From Bacteroidota bacterium (GTDB lineage: Bacteria; Bacteroidota; Bacteroidia; UKL13-3), in NCBI GenBank assembly GCA_030680835.1, contig JAUXUD010000086.1:62001-126000 (forward strand): DNA of 64,000 nt, in the 5' to 3' direction. Position numbers and translations under genes: made by a program. Position 1 is the stretch's first letter. Each line of letters starts with the position of its first letter. This document shows positions 18,554 to 28,112 of the stretch, in pieces. Below the pieces are notes generated by a model. That model was not told where the DNA came from and did no database searches. It was given only the letters and a program-made list of their open reading frames with translations.

Positions 18554-19816
18554 ATGAAACTTTTCAATACACCTGCTACGCTAAAAAGAACTTTTTTTTA
18601 TTCAATGGTAATTTTCGCAATTATTGGAATTACCTCATTGATTCCCTCCTGCCTGATTCATAAAATCGGAGGTGCTTCTCAAGAATTACCTTCCCGGATA
18701 CAGCAGAACTTAAGCTCCGGTGCTGCATTGCTCATACGGCAATCTCTGGTTGGTATTGATTCAATAGGTTTACAGGATTATCATACACATATTGCAGGAA
18801 CCGGTGTAAATGGAAGCGGGAATTATGTGAATGCTGATATGCTTTCCTGGTTTCATTTTATAAAACATTTTAAGTTTAAAGTATATATGAGCGGTTCAGG
18901 AATAAAACACATAGATAAAGCCGACCCTGAATTTATTGAAAGATTGGCAGACTTAATTAAAAACATTCCTCAGCATGGTAAATTTTGTATACTGGCTTTT
19001 GATCAGTATTACAATTCGGAAGGAGTACCCGATTCGTCTAAAACAGAATTTTATGTGCCCAATGAATATGTTTTTTCACTCGCAAAAAATTTCCCTGATT
19101 TATTTGTTCCTGTAATTTCTGTTCATCCCTATCGTAACGATGCGCTCTTTGAACTTGAGAAATGGGCGTTGCAGGGAGGGCAAATGGTAAAGTGGTTGCC
19201 CAATGCCATGGGTATTGATCCGTCAAACGAAAAATGCACTGCTTTTTATCAAAAAATGAAATCCTTAAATCTGGTATTATTAACACATGCCGGAGAAGAA
19301 AAAGCAGTGGATTCGAAAGATGATCAAAAATATGGAAATCCATTGTTATTAAGAAAACCATTAGACGCAGGAGTTAAAGTGATTGTTGCGCATTGTGCCA
19401 GTTTGGGGGAAGGTATTGATACAGACAACGGGGGTATTATGAAACCGAATTTTGATTTGTTTATGCGAATGATGCAGGATAAAAAATATGAAGGATTACT
19501 GTTCGGCGATATATCGGCACTAACTCAGGATAACCGTTCAGGCAGGCCATTACAAACCCTGCTGGAACATACAGAATTGCATCACAGGCTTGTAAACGGA
19601 AGCGATTATCCCTTACCCGCCATTAATGTAATTATACGTACAAAGAAACTTGTAAAATCAGGATATATTACAGAGGCAGAAAGAACCTGCCTGAATGAGA
19701 TTTATGATTTCAATCCCTTACTTTTTGATTTTGTATTGAAGAGAACAATTAAGTCTCAGAATAAAAAACAATTTCCCCCTGCCCTGTTTATGAAAAACAT
19801 ATCTCTTGGAATGTGA
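18554..19816 (+). CDS. Amidohydrolase-family metal-dependent hydrolase
   Basis: A 420-residue protein. Residues 15-33 are hydrophobic and end SLIPSC, so it may be a lipoprotein (C33) or membrane-anchored. The TIM-barrel metal site shows H77-x-H79 in QDYHTHIAG, a later LLTHAGEE, VIVAHCASLG and the terminal NGSDYPLPA. These are the hallmarks of the PF04909 amidohydrolase group. The substrate is unknown. It converges with the PiT transporter gene, only ten bases apart, with no visible terminator. Confidence 0.75.
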   Translation: MKLFNTPATLKRTFFYSMVIFAIIGITSLIPSCLIHKIGGASQELPSRIQQNLSSGAALLIRQSLVGIDSIGLQDYHTHIAGTGVNGSGNYVNADMLSWFHFIKHFKFKVYMSGSGIKHIDKADPEFIERLADLIKNIPQHGKFCILAFDQYYNSEGVPDSSKTEFYVPNEYVFSLAKNFPDLFVPVISVHPYRNDALFELEKWALQGGQMVKWLPNAMGIDPSNEKCTAFYQKMKSLNLVLLTHAGEEKAVDSKDDQKYGNPLLLRKPLDAGVKVIVAHCASLGEGIDTDNGGIMKPNFDLFMRMMQDKKYEGLLFGDISALTQDNRSGRPLQTLLEHTELHHRLVNGSDYPLPAINVIIRTKKLVKSGYITEAERTCLNEIYDFNPLLFDFVLKRTIKSQNKKQFPPALFMKNISLGM

Positions 19817-19826
19817 ATCGGTATGG

Positions 19827-21230
19827 TTAAATAATCCAGCGGAACAACAAAAACAATCCCCCGGAAACCAGGATACAAACAGGCAAGGTAAGTAACCATG
19901 CCATTGCTATGGTACTGATGGTTTTGGATTGTAAGTTTTTTACACCTTTGCTGGCAACCATACTTCCCGCCACACCGGATGACAGTACATGCGTTGTGCT
20001 TACCGGCAGTCCCAACCAGGTTGAAAAACCGATTGTTGTTGCTGCAACAAGTTCGGCACTGGCGCCCTGCGCATAGGTTAAATGCTGCTTGCCAATTTTC
20101 TCACCAATGGTTTTAACAATCCGTTTCCAACCAATCATGGTGCCCAATCCGAGACTTATAGAAATCATCAGGATTACCCAAACCGGTGCATATTCTGTTG
20201 TTCCTTTTAAAGCATCAACCGATTTTTTCAGTTTTGTTTTGTTAGTTAAACTTAAATTCAGGTTTTTGCTGACCAGTAATAATTTTATGGCTTTGTTCAA
20301 TAAAATCAAATCTTTGCGAATGCTCATTTTTTCATGATTGTTATAATCAATAAACGATTTTCCATTTCCCAGATACGTTTGAAAGTCTATTAACAAATTA
20401 ATTGATTTTGAATATTCAAACCGTTCATCTACCGTTAATTCTTCAGGGTTTATTTTAGCCAGTATCGAATTTATTTCAATCACATTTTCTTTTATATCTG
20501 ATGTATTTTTTGAAATGTCCAGGGTAAAATATCCGGGAACAATGGCAATCAAAATCAGCATCACCAATCCTACGCCTTTTTGTCCGTCGTTTGAACCGTG
20601 TGAGAAACTCACTCCGGTGCATGTTAACAACAGAATTAAACGAATCCAAAACGGAGGAGGCGCATTGCTAACGGGCTCTTTAAAAATAATCCTGTTTTTT
20701 ACAACCTGTCGTAAAACATACATTAACAATATGGCAATACTGAATCCCAAAAGCGGTGAAAACAAAAGAGATAACCCAATATCCGCTGCCTTACCCCAGT
20801 TAACATAATCGATTGATGTATCGTCTGCAATTAATGAAAAAGCGATTCCGACCCCTAAAATGGAACCTATCAAAGTATGTGAACTTGAGCAGGGAATACC
20901 ATAATACCAGGTACCCAGGTTCCAGAATATGGCAGTAATCAGTAAAGATAATATGAGTGCTATATTGTGGGATATATCTGTATCCAGTAAAATTTCTGTG
21001 GGCAATAAATTTGTGATGCCCATGGCAACTGCAATTCCGCCGGCAAATACTCCGATCGAGTTCCATATTCCGCTCCATATTACCGCAACCCAGGGTTTGA
21101 GTGAATTGGTATAAATAACCGTAGCAACTGCATTGGCCGTATCGTGAAATCCATTAATGAACTCGAATATTGCCGCTGCCAGCAGGCAAATAATAAGAAG
21201 AATCGTAAAGGACGTGTCTAATCCAAACAT
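19827..21230 (-). CDS. Inorganic phosphate transporter, PiT family (copy 1)
   Basis: A 467-residue membrane protein with the two PiT signatures: FINGFHDTANAVATVI near the N-terminus and FSHGSNDGQKGVG in the middle, plus PVSTTHVLSSG near the end. A hydrophilic loop of about 110 residues (DISKNTSDIKENVIEIN onward) splits the two transmembrane halves. It should import phosphate with H+ or Na+, or phosphate as metal complexes. Unlike copy 2 at 24361 it has no DUF47 partner. Confidence 0.9.
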   Translation of the reverse strand: MFGLDTSFTILLIICLLAAAIFEFINGFHDTANAVATVIYTNSLKPWVAVIWSGIWNSIGVFAGGIAVAMGITNLLPTEILLDTDISHNIALILSLLITAIFWNLGTWYYGIPCSSSHTLIGSILGVGIAFSLIADDTSIDYVNWGKAADIGLSLLFSPLLGFSIAILLMYVLRQVVKNRIIFKEPVSNAPPPFWIRLILLLTCTGVSFSHGSNDGQKGVGLVMLILIAIVPGYFTLDISKNTSDIKENVIEINSILAKINPEELTVDERFEYSKSINLLIDFQTYLGNGKSFIDYNNHEKMSIRKDLILLNKAIKLLLVSKNLNLSLTNKTKLKKSVDALKGTTEYAPVWVILMISISLGLGTMIGWKRIVKTIGEKIGKQHLTYAQGASAELVAATTIGFSTWLGLPVSTTHVLSSGVAGSMVASKGVKNLQSKTISTIAMAWLLTLPVCILVSGGLFLLFRWII

Positions 21231-21385
21231 AGTTAAAAATTATACAATGATAAGCTGAACCTGTTCTTTTTCAATGTTAAGAAATTTTAAATTAATTGTT
21301 AAGCTGAGAATTAACCATTTATCAAATAATAACTCATAAATCAGGAATTGTTTTTACTTTCGCTGCCTTTAAACAAAACCTTAAA

Positions 21386-23530
21386 ATGAAGAAAATTTAT
21401 TACATGCTGGCAACCATCTTGTTGCTTTCAAATTTTGCGGCAAAAGCAGACGAAGGAATGTGGATACCTCTTTTGCTGAAAAAATACAATTATGAGGCTA
21501 TGAAAGCCAAAGGTCTTAAATTAACTCCTGAGCAACTGTATGATGTAAACAACAGTTCTCTTAAAGATGCAATCGTTTGGTTTAATGGAGGCTGCACGGG
21601 TGAAATTATTTCAATGGAAGGATTGGTATTAACCAACCATCATTGTGGTTACGATGCCATAGCAGCCAATTCAAGTCCGCAAAACAATATACTCGACAGT
21701 GGATTTTGGGCCAAAAATCATGGACAGGAAATTCCGGTACCGGGCATGTGGGTTTCAATCGTTCAAAGAATTGAAGACATCAGCGATAAAGTGATGTCGG
21801 AATTAAAAGGGGTTGATGAAAAAGACCGGGCTGCTAAAATACAGGAAGTATATAAAAAATTAATTACAGAAGCCACCAAAGGAAATACATATGAGGCACA
21901 ATGCAGGGAGATGTTTAAGGGAAATGCCTATTATCTTTTTGTATTCCAGCGATACAACGATATTCGTTTGGTTGGAGCTCCTCCGCAATCCATTGGTAAA
22001 TTTGGAGGGGAAACGGATAATTGGATGTGGCCGCGCCATACCGGCGATTTCAGCATGTTCAGAATATACGCCAACAAGGAAAATAAAGCGGCAGGTTATG
22101 CTCCTGATAATGTGCCTTACCAGCCAAAACATTCATTGCCAATCAATATCAAAGGTTATAAAAAAGGGGATTTTGCCATGATTTATGGATTCCCCGGAAG
22201 AACCAACCGCTATGAGTTTTCCAAAGGCGTACAGATAACTACCGACATCATTGACCCGGCTATTGTTGCCCTGAGGGATGTTCGTTTAAATGCCTGGAAA
22301 GAACAGATGAACAAAGATGTTGATATCAGATTGAAATTATCTTCAGATTTTGCAAGTGTTGCCAATTACTGGAAATATTATGCAGGTGAGGCCGAACAAC
22401 TCAAAAAAAATAAAGTTTATGATATAAAAATTAAGGAAGAACTTGCTTTTGCCAAATGGGCTAAAGAAAAAACTGAATACAATAAACTTTTAAGTGATAT
22501 GGATTCCACCTTCGCGGTATTCAAACCCATCAGCCTGCAACGTATCTATATCAATGAGGGAATCCTGGCTCCCAATATTTCAAAATATGTTTCCTATGCT
22601 ACTGCACTGGATGAAACCATACAGAAAGGCGATGCAAAAAAAATAGCCGCTACCAGGGAGCAATTAAAAGAAGCCATTAAGGAACTTCCCTATGCACCCA
22701 TGATTGCAATGGCAGATAAAAGAATTTTCGACAGCATTTTGGTTTTGTATTACAACAATATTCCCAAAGATCAGCAAGTAGCTTTAATGGGTGAAATCAT
22801 CAATAAATATAATTCATCCAACCCACGTGAAGCAATCAGAATGTATACGGATTATGTTTTTGCGAATAGCATTTTTTCTGACGAAGCGCTGATGCAGGCC
22901 TGGTTCAATAATCCCAGACCGGCGGCTCTTAAAAACGATCCTGCATATATTCATGTAAAGGCATTCCGCGATCATTATATCAATACCTTTAAACCTAAGG
23001 TGGACAAATTCAATGAGAGCATTTCTGCACTAGGACGTATTTATATTAAAGGCTTGATGGAAATGAATCCCAAACGTAATTTTTATCCCGATGCAAACTC
23101 ATCGGTAAGATTAACTTACGGAACCGTGAAACCTTATATGAAGTATCCACTGATCACCAATCTGGATGAGGTTGTTGTTAAACATCAGAAAAACTCAGGT
23201 AACCCGGAGTTTAATGTACCTCAGCGTTTACTCGATTTACACAAATCGAAAACCTACGGACACTATGCCATGAAAGACGGTAAGTTACCCGTTGCTTTTC
23301 TTACCGACAACGACATCACAGGCGGTAACAGCGGCAGTCCGGTAATTGATGGTGAAGGCCGGATAATTGGTTTGGCATTTGATGGCAACTGGGAAGCCAT
23401 GAGCGGAAATATTCATTTTGATCCCGCCAACAAACGCACCATTTGTGTGGATATTCGCTATGTAATGTTTTTAATAGATATTTATGGTGAAGCACCACAT
23501 ATTGTAAAGGAAATGAAACTGGTTGAATAA
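21386..23530 (+). CDS. S46 family dipeptidyl-peptidase, DPP7-like
   Basis: A 714-residue protein with a signal peptide (ends AAKADEGMW). The catalytic His lies in TNHHCGYD (H85/H86) and the serine is S649 in GGNSGSP, matching S46 exopeptidases, which remove dipeptides from peptide N-termini in the periplasm. G667 in AFDGNW occupies the position that, as I recall, is Gly673 in P. gingivalis DPP7 (hydrophobic P1) and Arg673 in DPP11 (Asp/Glu P1); the spacing from the catalytic serine agrees. So DPP7-like specificity is inferred. It separates the two PiT transporter loci. Confidence 0.92.
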   Translation: MKKIYYMLATILLLSNFAAKADEGMWIPLLLKKYNYEAMKAKGLKLTPEQLYDVNNSSLKDAIVWFNGGCTGEIISMEGLVLTNHHCGYDAIAANSSPQNNILDSGFWAKNHGQEIPVPGMWVSIVQRIEDISDKVMSELKGVDEKDRAAKIQEVYKKLITEATKGNTYEAQCREMFKGNAYYLFVFQRYNDIRLVGAPPQSIGKFGGETDNWMWPRHTGDFSMFRIYANKENKAAGYAPDNVPYQPKHSLPINIKGYKKGDFAMIYGFPGRTNRYEFSKGVQITTDIIDPAIVALRDVRLNAWKEQMNKDVDIRLKLSSDFASVANYWKYYAGEAEQLKKNKVYDIKIKEELAFAKWAKEKTEYNKLLSDMDSTFAVFKPISLQRIYINEGILAPNISKYVSYATALDETIQKGDAKKIAATREQLKEAIKELPYAPMIAMADKRIFDSILVLYYNNIPKDQQVALMGEIINKYNSSNPREAIRMYTDYVFANSIFSDEALMQAWFNNPRPAALKNDPAYIHVKAFRDHYINTFKPKVDKFNESISALGRIYIKGLMEMNPKRNFYPDANSSVRLTYGTVKPYMKYPLITNLDEVVVKHQKNSGNPEFNVPQRLLDLHKSKTYGHYAMKDGKLPVAFLTDNDITGGNSGSPVIDGEGRIIGLAFDGNWEAMSGNIHFDPANKRTICVDIRYVMFLIDIYGEAPHIVKEMKLVE

Positions 23531-23703
23531 AACATCCGGCTAAAATCATTTATTTATTAAGAATCTGAACGAACTCAAATAGTTAATAAAATTGATTTTG
23601 AGGCGTTTAGTATTATTTTAATTCATTTTAATGCAGGTATGATTGAAAGCAGGTGTTTAGTCCGCTCAATTGATATAATTTGCGCCCCGAAATCAACACG
23701 ATT

Positions 23704-24351
23704 ATGGGGTTTAATAATATTATCAAATTTTTCACACCTAAGGACAAAGTGTTTTTTACACTTTTTGAGCAGGTAGCCGTAACTGTAGCCCAGATGGGCA
23801 AATTATTAAAAGAGGTAGTAGCTGAACCTGATTTTGAAAAAAGGGGCATACTCATTAACCAGATGGAAGATTTGGAGCACAAAAATGATGAAACCACGCA
23901 CCAGATTTTTACCGAACTGGGGCTCAATTTTATCACCCCATTCGATCGGGAAGATATTCATTACCTGGCTACTTCACTTGATGACATCTGTGATTATATA
24001 TATGCCTCGGCCAAGAAAATTAACTTTTATAAAGTGAATCCGGGTGAAACCGGAATTCAAAAAATGGCTGATATTATCTCACTGGGTTCAGAATCAGTAA
24101 AGACTGCAGTTTTTGAATTACGCAATATGAAAAATATTAGAAATATCACGGATGCAATTGTGAAGGTAAACAGCTATGAAAATCAGGCTGATGATTTATT
24201 TGATATGTGTATTGAGCGTTTGTTTGAAACCGAAGACGATGTGAAAATGCTGATTAAGAAGCGTGAAATTTATCAGGTGATGGAAATTGTAACCGATAAA
24301 TTTGAAGATGCTGCCAATGTAATGGAATCCATCATCGTAAAATACGCATAA
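23704..24351 (+). CDS. DUF47 (PhoU-like) phosphate transport regulator
   Basis: A 215-residue, all-helical protein from the ATG at 23704. It opens FNNIIKFFTPKDKVFFTLFEQ and contains LEHKNDETTHQIFTELGLNFITPFDREDIHYLA, the signature of the DUF47/PhoU-like family. These proteins are encoded next to PiT carriers and are thought to adjust their activity. It ends nine bases before the PiT gene at 24361, so the two are almost certainly co-transcribed. Confidence 0.92.
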   Translation: MGFNNIIKFFTPKDKVFFTLFEQVAVTVAQMGKLLKEVVAEPDFEKRGILINQMEDLEHKNDETTHQIFTELGLNFITPFDREDIHYLATSLDDICDYIYASAKKINFYKVNPGETGIQKMADIISLGSESVKTAVFELRNMKNIRNITDAIVKVNSYENQADDLFDMCIERLFETEDDVKMLIKKREIYQVMEIVTDKFEDAANVMESIIVKYA

Positions 24352-24360
24352 TCCTCCAAT

Positions 24361-25755
24361 ATGAGCTATCTCATTATTATCATTGTGTTGGCGCTGGTAT
24401 TTGATTTTATCAATGGATTTCATGATGCAGCCAATTCTATTGCAACCATTGTTTCCACCAAAGTATTAACTCCTTTTCAGGCAGTAGTTTGGGCAGCCTT
24501 TTTTAATTTTGTGGCCTTTTTTATATTTAAAGATCATGCAGTAGCCAATACCATTGGTAAAACCGTACATCAGGAATTTATAACCCTGTCTGTAATATTT
24601 TCTGGTTTAATTGCAGCGATTATCTGGAATCTATTTACCTGGTGGTATGGAATTCCTTCCTCATCGTCGCATACATTAATTGGTGGATTTGCAGGAGCCG
24701 CAATTGCACATGCTTTTGAAACCAAAGGAATGATTTCAATAAGCAGCATTGTTGAAATGGATAAAATTTCAAAAACGGTATTGTTTATCTTTATGGCACC
24801 TTTAATAGGCATGACAATTTCAATGTTCATCACACTGGTTACCATCATGCAGAATGTTTGGATCCGGGTTGCCATTATTTGTGTCTCGGCCGTTGGAGTC
24901 TGGTTCCTTTTTAATCATCTCGAGCAAAACAAATTACAGGAAAACCTGGCAAAATATTACAATATTGATAAGCTAAAAAAAGAAGTTGTTAAGCACCCCG
25001 AAGTACAGGTAAAGCTTGATTCTGCAGTACACTTTGTAACTCTGGCTGAGCCTTTGTTAACCAGTTACAATAAACTGGGGCCGGCAATGCTGGCCCATAT
25101 GATAAAAGAAGAAGTTGATCCGAAAATTGATGTTAAGAAACTGGATAAGGCTTTGGCAAAAGCAGATAACTCAAATATTGTGTATGGAATCATGTTTGTA
25201 ATTTTCATTTTTATTGCAACTTTTATTTACGTCGAAAAAATTAAAACCCCCAACGCACATAAAATGGCCATTATGTTTAAAAAACTGCAATTGGTATCTT
25301 CGGCAGCATTTAGTATTGGTCATGGAGGCAATGATGCGCAAAAAGTTATGGGTATTATTGCAGCTGCCATGATCGCAAATGGAAATTTATCGGATATTAA
25401 ACAAATGCCAGACTGGATTCCATTGGCGTGTTATACTGCCATTGCCCTGGGCACTATGAGCGGTGGCTGGAAAATTGTTAAAACCATGGGAACAAAAATT
25501 ACCAAGGTTACTCCGCTCGAAGGTGTATGTGCTGAATCTGCCGGAGCCTTTACACTTTTTATGACGGAACAAATGGGAATACCTGTGAGTACCACACATA
25601 CGATAACCGGCTCAATAATTGGGGTTGGGGCTATCAAAAGATTATCAGCCGTTCGATGGGGTGTTACCGTAAATTTATTATGGGCCTGGATTTTAACGAT
25701 TCCGGTTAGTGCCACCCTGGCTGCAATTACTTATTATATTGTACGTTTGTTTTAA
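24361..25755 (+). CDS. Inorganic phosphate transporter, PiT family (copy 2)
   Basis: A 464-residue membrane protein with FINGFHDAANSIATIV at the N-terminus, SIGHGGNDAQKVMG in the middle and PVSTTHTITGSIIG near the end, the paired PiT signatures. A hydrophilic insert of about 90 residues (EQNKLQENLAKYYNIDK onward) separates the halves but does not resemble that of copy 1. It works with the upstream DUF47 protein. The downstream lipoprotein gene starts one base after its stop and is likely in the same transcript. Confidence 0.92.
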   Translation: MSYLIIIIVLALVFDFINGFHDAANSIATIVSTKVLTPFQAVVWAAFFNFVAFFIFKDHAVANTIGKTVHQEFITLSVIFSGLIAAIIWNLFTWWYGIPSSSSHTLIGGFAGAAIAHAFETKGMISISSIVEMDKISKTVLFIFMAPLIGMTISMFITLVTIMQNVWIRVAIICVSAVGVWFLFNHLEQNKLQENLAKYYNIDKLKKEVVKHPEVQVKLDSAVHFVTLAEPLLTSYNKLGPAMLAHMIKEEVDPKIDVKKLDKALAKADNSNIVYGIMFVIFIFIATFIYVEKIKTPNAHKMAIMFKKLQLVSSAAFSIGHGGNDAQKVMGIIAAAMIANGNLSDIKQMPDWIPLACYTAIALGTMSGGWKIVKTMGTKITKVTPLEGVCAESAGAFTLFMTEQMGIPVSTTHTITGSIIGVGAIKRLSAVRWGVTVNLLWAWILTIPVSATLAAITYYIVRLF

Positions 25756-25756
25756 G

Positions 25757-26164
25757 ATGAAAACAATACATACATGCATTTCTACGATTTTAATTTTGTG
25801 CTTTTTGCAGTCATGTAGTTTTGATCCAAGAGCACAATTGCCTCAAACAGGATCCTTTGGAAAGCCGTTTAATGAAGATTCGGCACTAAGTGTTGAAGCC
25901 ATTTTATCAGCATCAGATTCAATTACCAAACAGCAGTTACAGGTGAGTGGGATCATTGATAATTATTGCAGGGGAGAAGGCTGCTGGCTTACGCTAAAAA
26001 ATGCAAACGGAACGGCTTTACATACTGAAATTGAATACAAAGCATTTCAATTACCACGTAATATCGACGGGAAAACTGCGGTGGTTCAGGGCTATCTGGT
26101 TAAAGACAGTGTTGATGGAAAACAGGAAACCAAATTTGTAACCAGTGGAATTATTATAAAATAA
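25757..26164 (+). CDS. DUF4920 lipoprotein
   Basis: A 135-residue protein from the ATG at 25757. The signal ends FLQSC (lipobox C20). The mature part has VSGIIDNYCRGEGCWLTLKNANG, the Cys-Gly-Cys-Trp region seen in DUF4920 proteins, a small beta-barrel family of Bacteroidota with no known function. The two nearby cysteines could bind a metal. It is probably translated with the PiT operon, and a strong hairpin terminator follows at 26173. Confidence 0.8.
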   Translation: MKTIHTCISTILILCFLQSCSFDPRAQLPQTGSFGKPFNEDSALSVEAILSASDSITKQQLQVSGIIDNYCRGEGCWLTLKNANGTALHTEIEYKAFQLPRNIDGKTAVVQGYLVKDSVDGKQETKFVTSGIIIK

Positions 26165-26172
26165 TGCAAAAA

Positions 26173-26200
26173 AAATCCCCCGCTATTGGCGGAGGGATTT
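26173..26200. terminator. Bidirectional terminator
   Basis: An 11-bp stem with one bulged base: AAATCCC-CCGC (26173-26183), loop TATTG, GCGG-A-GGGATTT (26189-26200). It is flanked by an A-tract on the left and CTTTT on the right, so it can end both the DUF4920 transcript (+) and the sigma/anti-sigma transcript (-). Confidence 0.85.
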
Positions 26201-26203
26201 CTT

Positions 26204-26452
26204 TTAAACTTTTTCAAGTTCCGAAGCAGCCAGCTTTTGAGCGTATTCCATAATAAGTTCAACGCTGGTTTGGGAGGGTTCAACCGACAATTTATTTAGC
26301 GCATTGATACCGCTTTTTAATTGCTGGTACTGCTGAAAAAGTACCGGGTTCCGGGCAAGTTCAGCATTCAATTCAACTACCTCTTCATCGGTAAGTTCGT
26401 TGTACAAATAAAGAAGTAAATGGTTTTCAGTGTAAATTTTAGGCATAAGCAT
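26204..26452 (-). CDS. Small candidate anti-sigma protein
   Basis: An 82-residue soluble protein with HLLLYLYNELTDEEVVELNAELARNP, a helical pattern like the N-terminal sigma-binding part of anti-sigma factors, which often have a leaf of the form x-L-Y-ELs-E. No transmembrane segment or zinc-finger HxxxCxxC is present. It lies 154 bp downstream of an ECF sigma gene on the same strand. The anti-sigma role is an inference from position and the short motif. Confidence 0.5.
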   Translation of the reverse strand: MLMPKIYTENHLLLYLYNELTDEEVVELNAELARNPVLFQQYQQLKSGINALNKLSVEPSQTSVELIMEYAQKLAASELEKV

Positions 26453-26606
26453 GTTTTACAGATTTAACAGTAAAACGGAGCTTATTATTTATTAGTATAC
26501 GGTTTCTTAAAAAATACTTAATTAATTTTCAGATTCCAGTTTAGTTGACTCATAATGAGGGTCATTATCTTTTGTATGCAGAACTGTAATGGCTGTATCC
26601 CTGTAA

Positions 26607-27185
26607 TTAAATCTGAACTCCTTTTGCAACCATCATTTTACGCAAATTGTTTAATGCATACCGCATACGTCCAAGAGCTGTGTTTATACTCACACCGGTC
26701 TTTTCTGAAATTTCTTTAAAACTCATATCACCCCAATGGCGCATAATCAAAACTTCTCTTTGTTCTTCAGGCAACAATTTAATTAAGTTTTTCAATTGGC
26801 TTTCGCTTTGATACTTAATAATTTTATCTTCATTGCTTTCTTCGGCAATTACCAGATAGTCGAAAATGCCATTTCCTTCACTGTCGGTAATGGTTACATC
26901 GCGCTTCATTTTACGGATATAATCAATGGTTAAATTACGGCCAACACGAACTGCCCAGCCTGCAAATTTCCCTTCTTCATTATAATTACCTGAACGTAGC
27001 GTATGGATAATCTTAATAAAGGTTTCCTGAAAAATGTCTTCAGCCAATGGCCTGTCGCGCACCAACAAATAGATAGCAGAAAATATACTCCTTTTGTGGC
27101 GTTTGATGAGTTCTTCAAGAGCAGTTTGCGTGCCAGATTGATATAGCGTTACCAGTTCGTGGTCACTAATTGTCTGCATGTTCAT
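26607..27185 (-). CDS. ECF-type RNA polymerase sigma factor
   Basis: A 192-residue sigma-70 family protein with only regions 2 and 4. Region 2 spans about 10-95 (ALEELIKRHKRSIFSAIYLLVRD, DIFQETFIKIIHTL); region 4 spans about 130-185 (LLPEEQREVLIMRHWGDMSFKEISEKTGVSINTA). It probably directs a specific regulon; its target promoters are not visible. A good promoter-like site lies 98 bases upstream. Confidence 0.9.
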   Translation of the reverse strand: MNMQTISDHELVTLYQSGTQTALEELIKRHKRSIFSAIYLLVRDRPLAEDIFQETFIKIIHTLRSGNYNEEGKFAGWAVRVGRNLTIDYIRKMKRDVTITDSEGNGIFDYLVIAEESNEDKIIKYQSESQLKNLIKLLPEEQREVLIMRHWGDMSFKEISEKTGVSINTALGRMRYALNNLRKMMVAKGVQI

Positions 27186-27282
27186 GGTTTTAAAATTTAG
27201 GGTTGAACCAAAGCGGATATTAGTGTAGATTTTTTATCTATAAGCTATACGATTTTTTGTGTAGTTGATTTGTTTGTTGAAT

Positions 27283-27313
27283 CAAATTTAGCAAACAAAA
27301 TGGTAAAAACAAG
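27283..27313 (-). promoter_or_regulatory. Candidate promoter of the ECF sigma gene
   Basis: Minus-strand TAAATTTG (27283-27290) matches TAnnTTTG exactly. CTTG (27310-27313), one mismatch from TTTG, lies 19 bases upstream of it. Confidence 0.55.
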
Positions 27314-27330
27314 CGTTAGTTAAAAAAAAA

Positions 27331-28098
27331 TTAATTATTCCCAGAATACTTTTTTAATTGAAGCCTGATGCCTATATAAAATACGCTGGTTTGAAATGGT
27401 ATTTCAACAAAAACAGGATCATTTGAAAGTTTAATACGACCAAAATAATCTGTATATTTTTCCTTGCCAAAATGCGCATTGGCATAAAAATATTCATATC
27501 CCAGACTTAATGAAACGCTTCTATTCAGATATAAATTGGTTCCGATACCGATAGAATATGCAATTGTAGAAGCCTTTAAGATATTGTATTTGGAGAAACC
27601 GTTAACGAGATTAAATGAATCCTGAAGAATCGTGTATCCAAAAGTACTAATCCATGCCATTCCAATACCCGCTTTAATATTAAGATCAAAGTTTTCGGCA
27701 AAAAAATTAAATTTAGGACCAATTAATAATATAGATTGATTCCATGGTTTATAAGCCTGTACAGACTTATTTTTATCATCAATAAACTTGTAAAAATTAT
27801 ACGCTGCTTCTTCATTCATTTGATTACAGTTAAAAGTATATTGAACAAAGGGGCTAATCGTCCGGCCCTTACTATTTGCTTCAAAAATCAGGGAAACATG
27901 ATATCCGAGTTTAGCCAATCCCGGAGCCCTGTTGGTAAAATCTGTACTTGCATACAAACCATGAGGTATACTGGGACCTGAAATAACAGTAAGCGTTTGC
28001 GCCTTTGTTAATGAAGTGTTCAGGAAAAAATATAGGGTAAAACAAATAAGCGCAAATGTTTTTTGTAAACTTGCAGGAATTCCTTTTTTGGGGATCAT
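27331..28098 (-). CDS. Secreted outer-membrane beta-barrel protein
   Basis: A 255-residue protein from the ATG at 28098. The signal peptide (FALICFTLYFFLNTSLTKAQ) is followed by strands such as KLGYHVSLIFEANSKGRTISPFVQYTF, LNIKAGIGMAWIS and SLSLGYEYFYANAHF, and ends PFQTSVFYIGIRLQLKKYSG, as in small outer-membrane barrels. A longer frame to 28302 is rejected because it would run across the uvrA start and lose the signal peptide. It is divergent from uvrA with only 14 bases between the start codons. Confidence 0.7.
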   Translation of the reverse strand: MIPKKGIPASLQKTFALICFTLYFFLNTSLTKAQTLTVISGPSIPHGLYASTDFTNRAPGLAKLGYHVSLIFEANSKGRTISPFVQYTFNCNQMNEEAAYNFYKFIDDKNKSVQAYKPWNQSILLIGPKFNFFAENFDLNIKAGIGMAWISTFGYTILQDSFNLVNGFSKYNILKASTIAYSIGIGTNLYLNRSVSLSLGYEYFYANAHFGKEKYTDYFGRIKLSNDPVFVEIPFQTSVFYIGIRLQLKKYSGNN

Positions 28099-28112
28099 AG
28101 TAATTAATTGCA

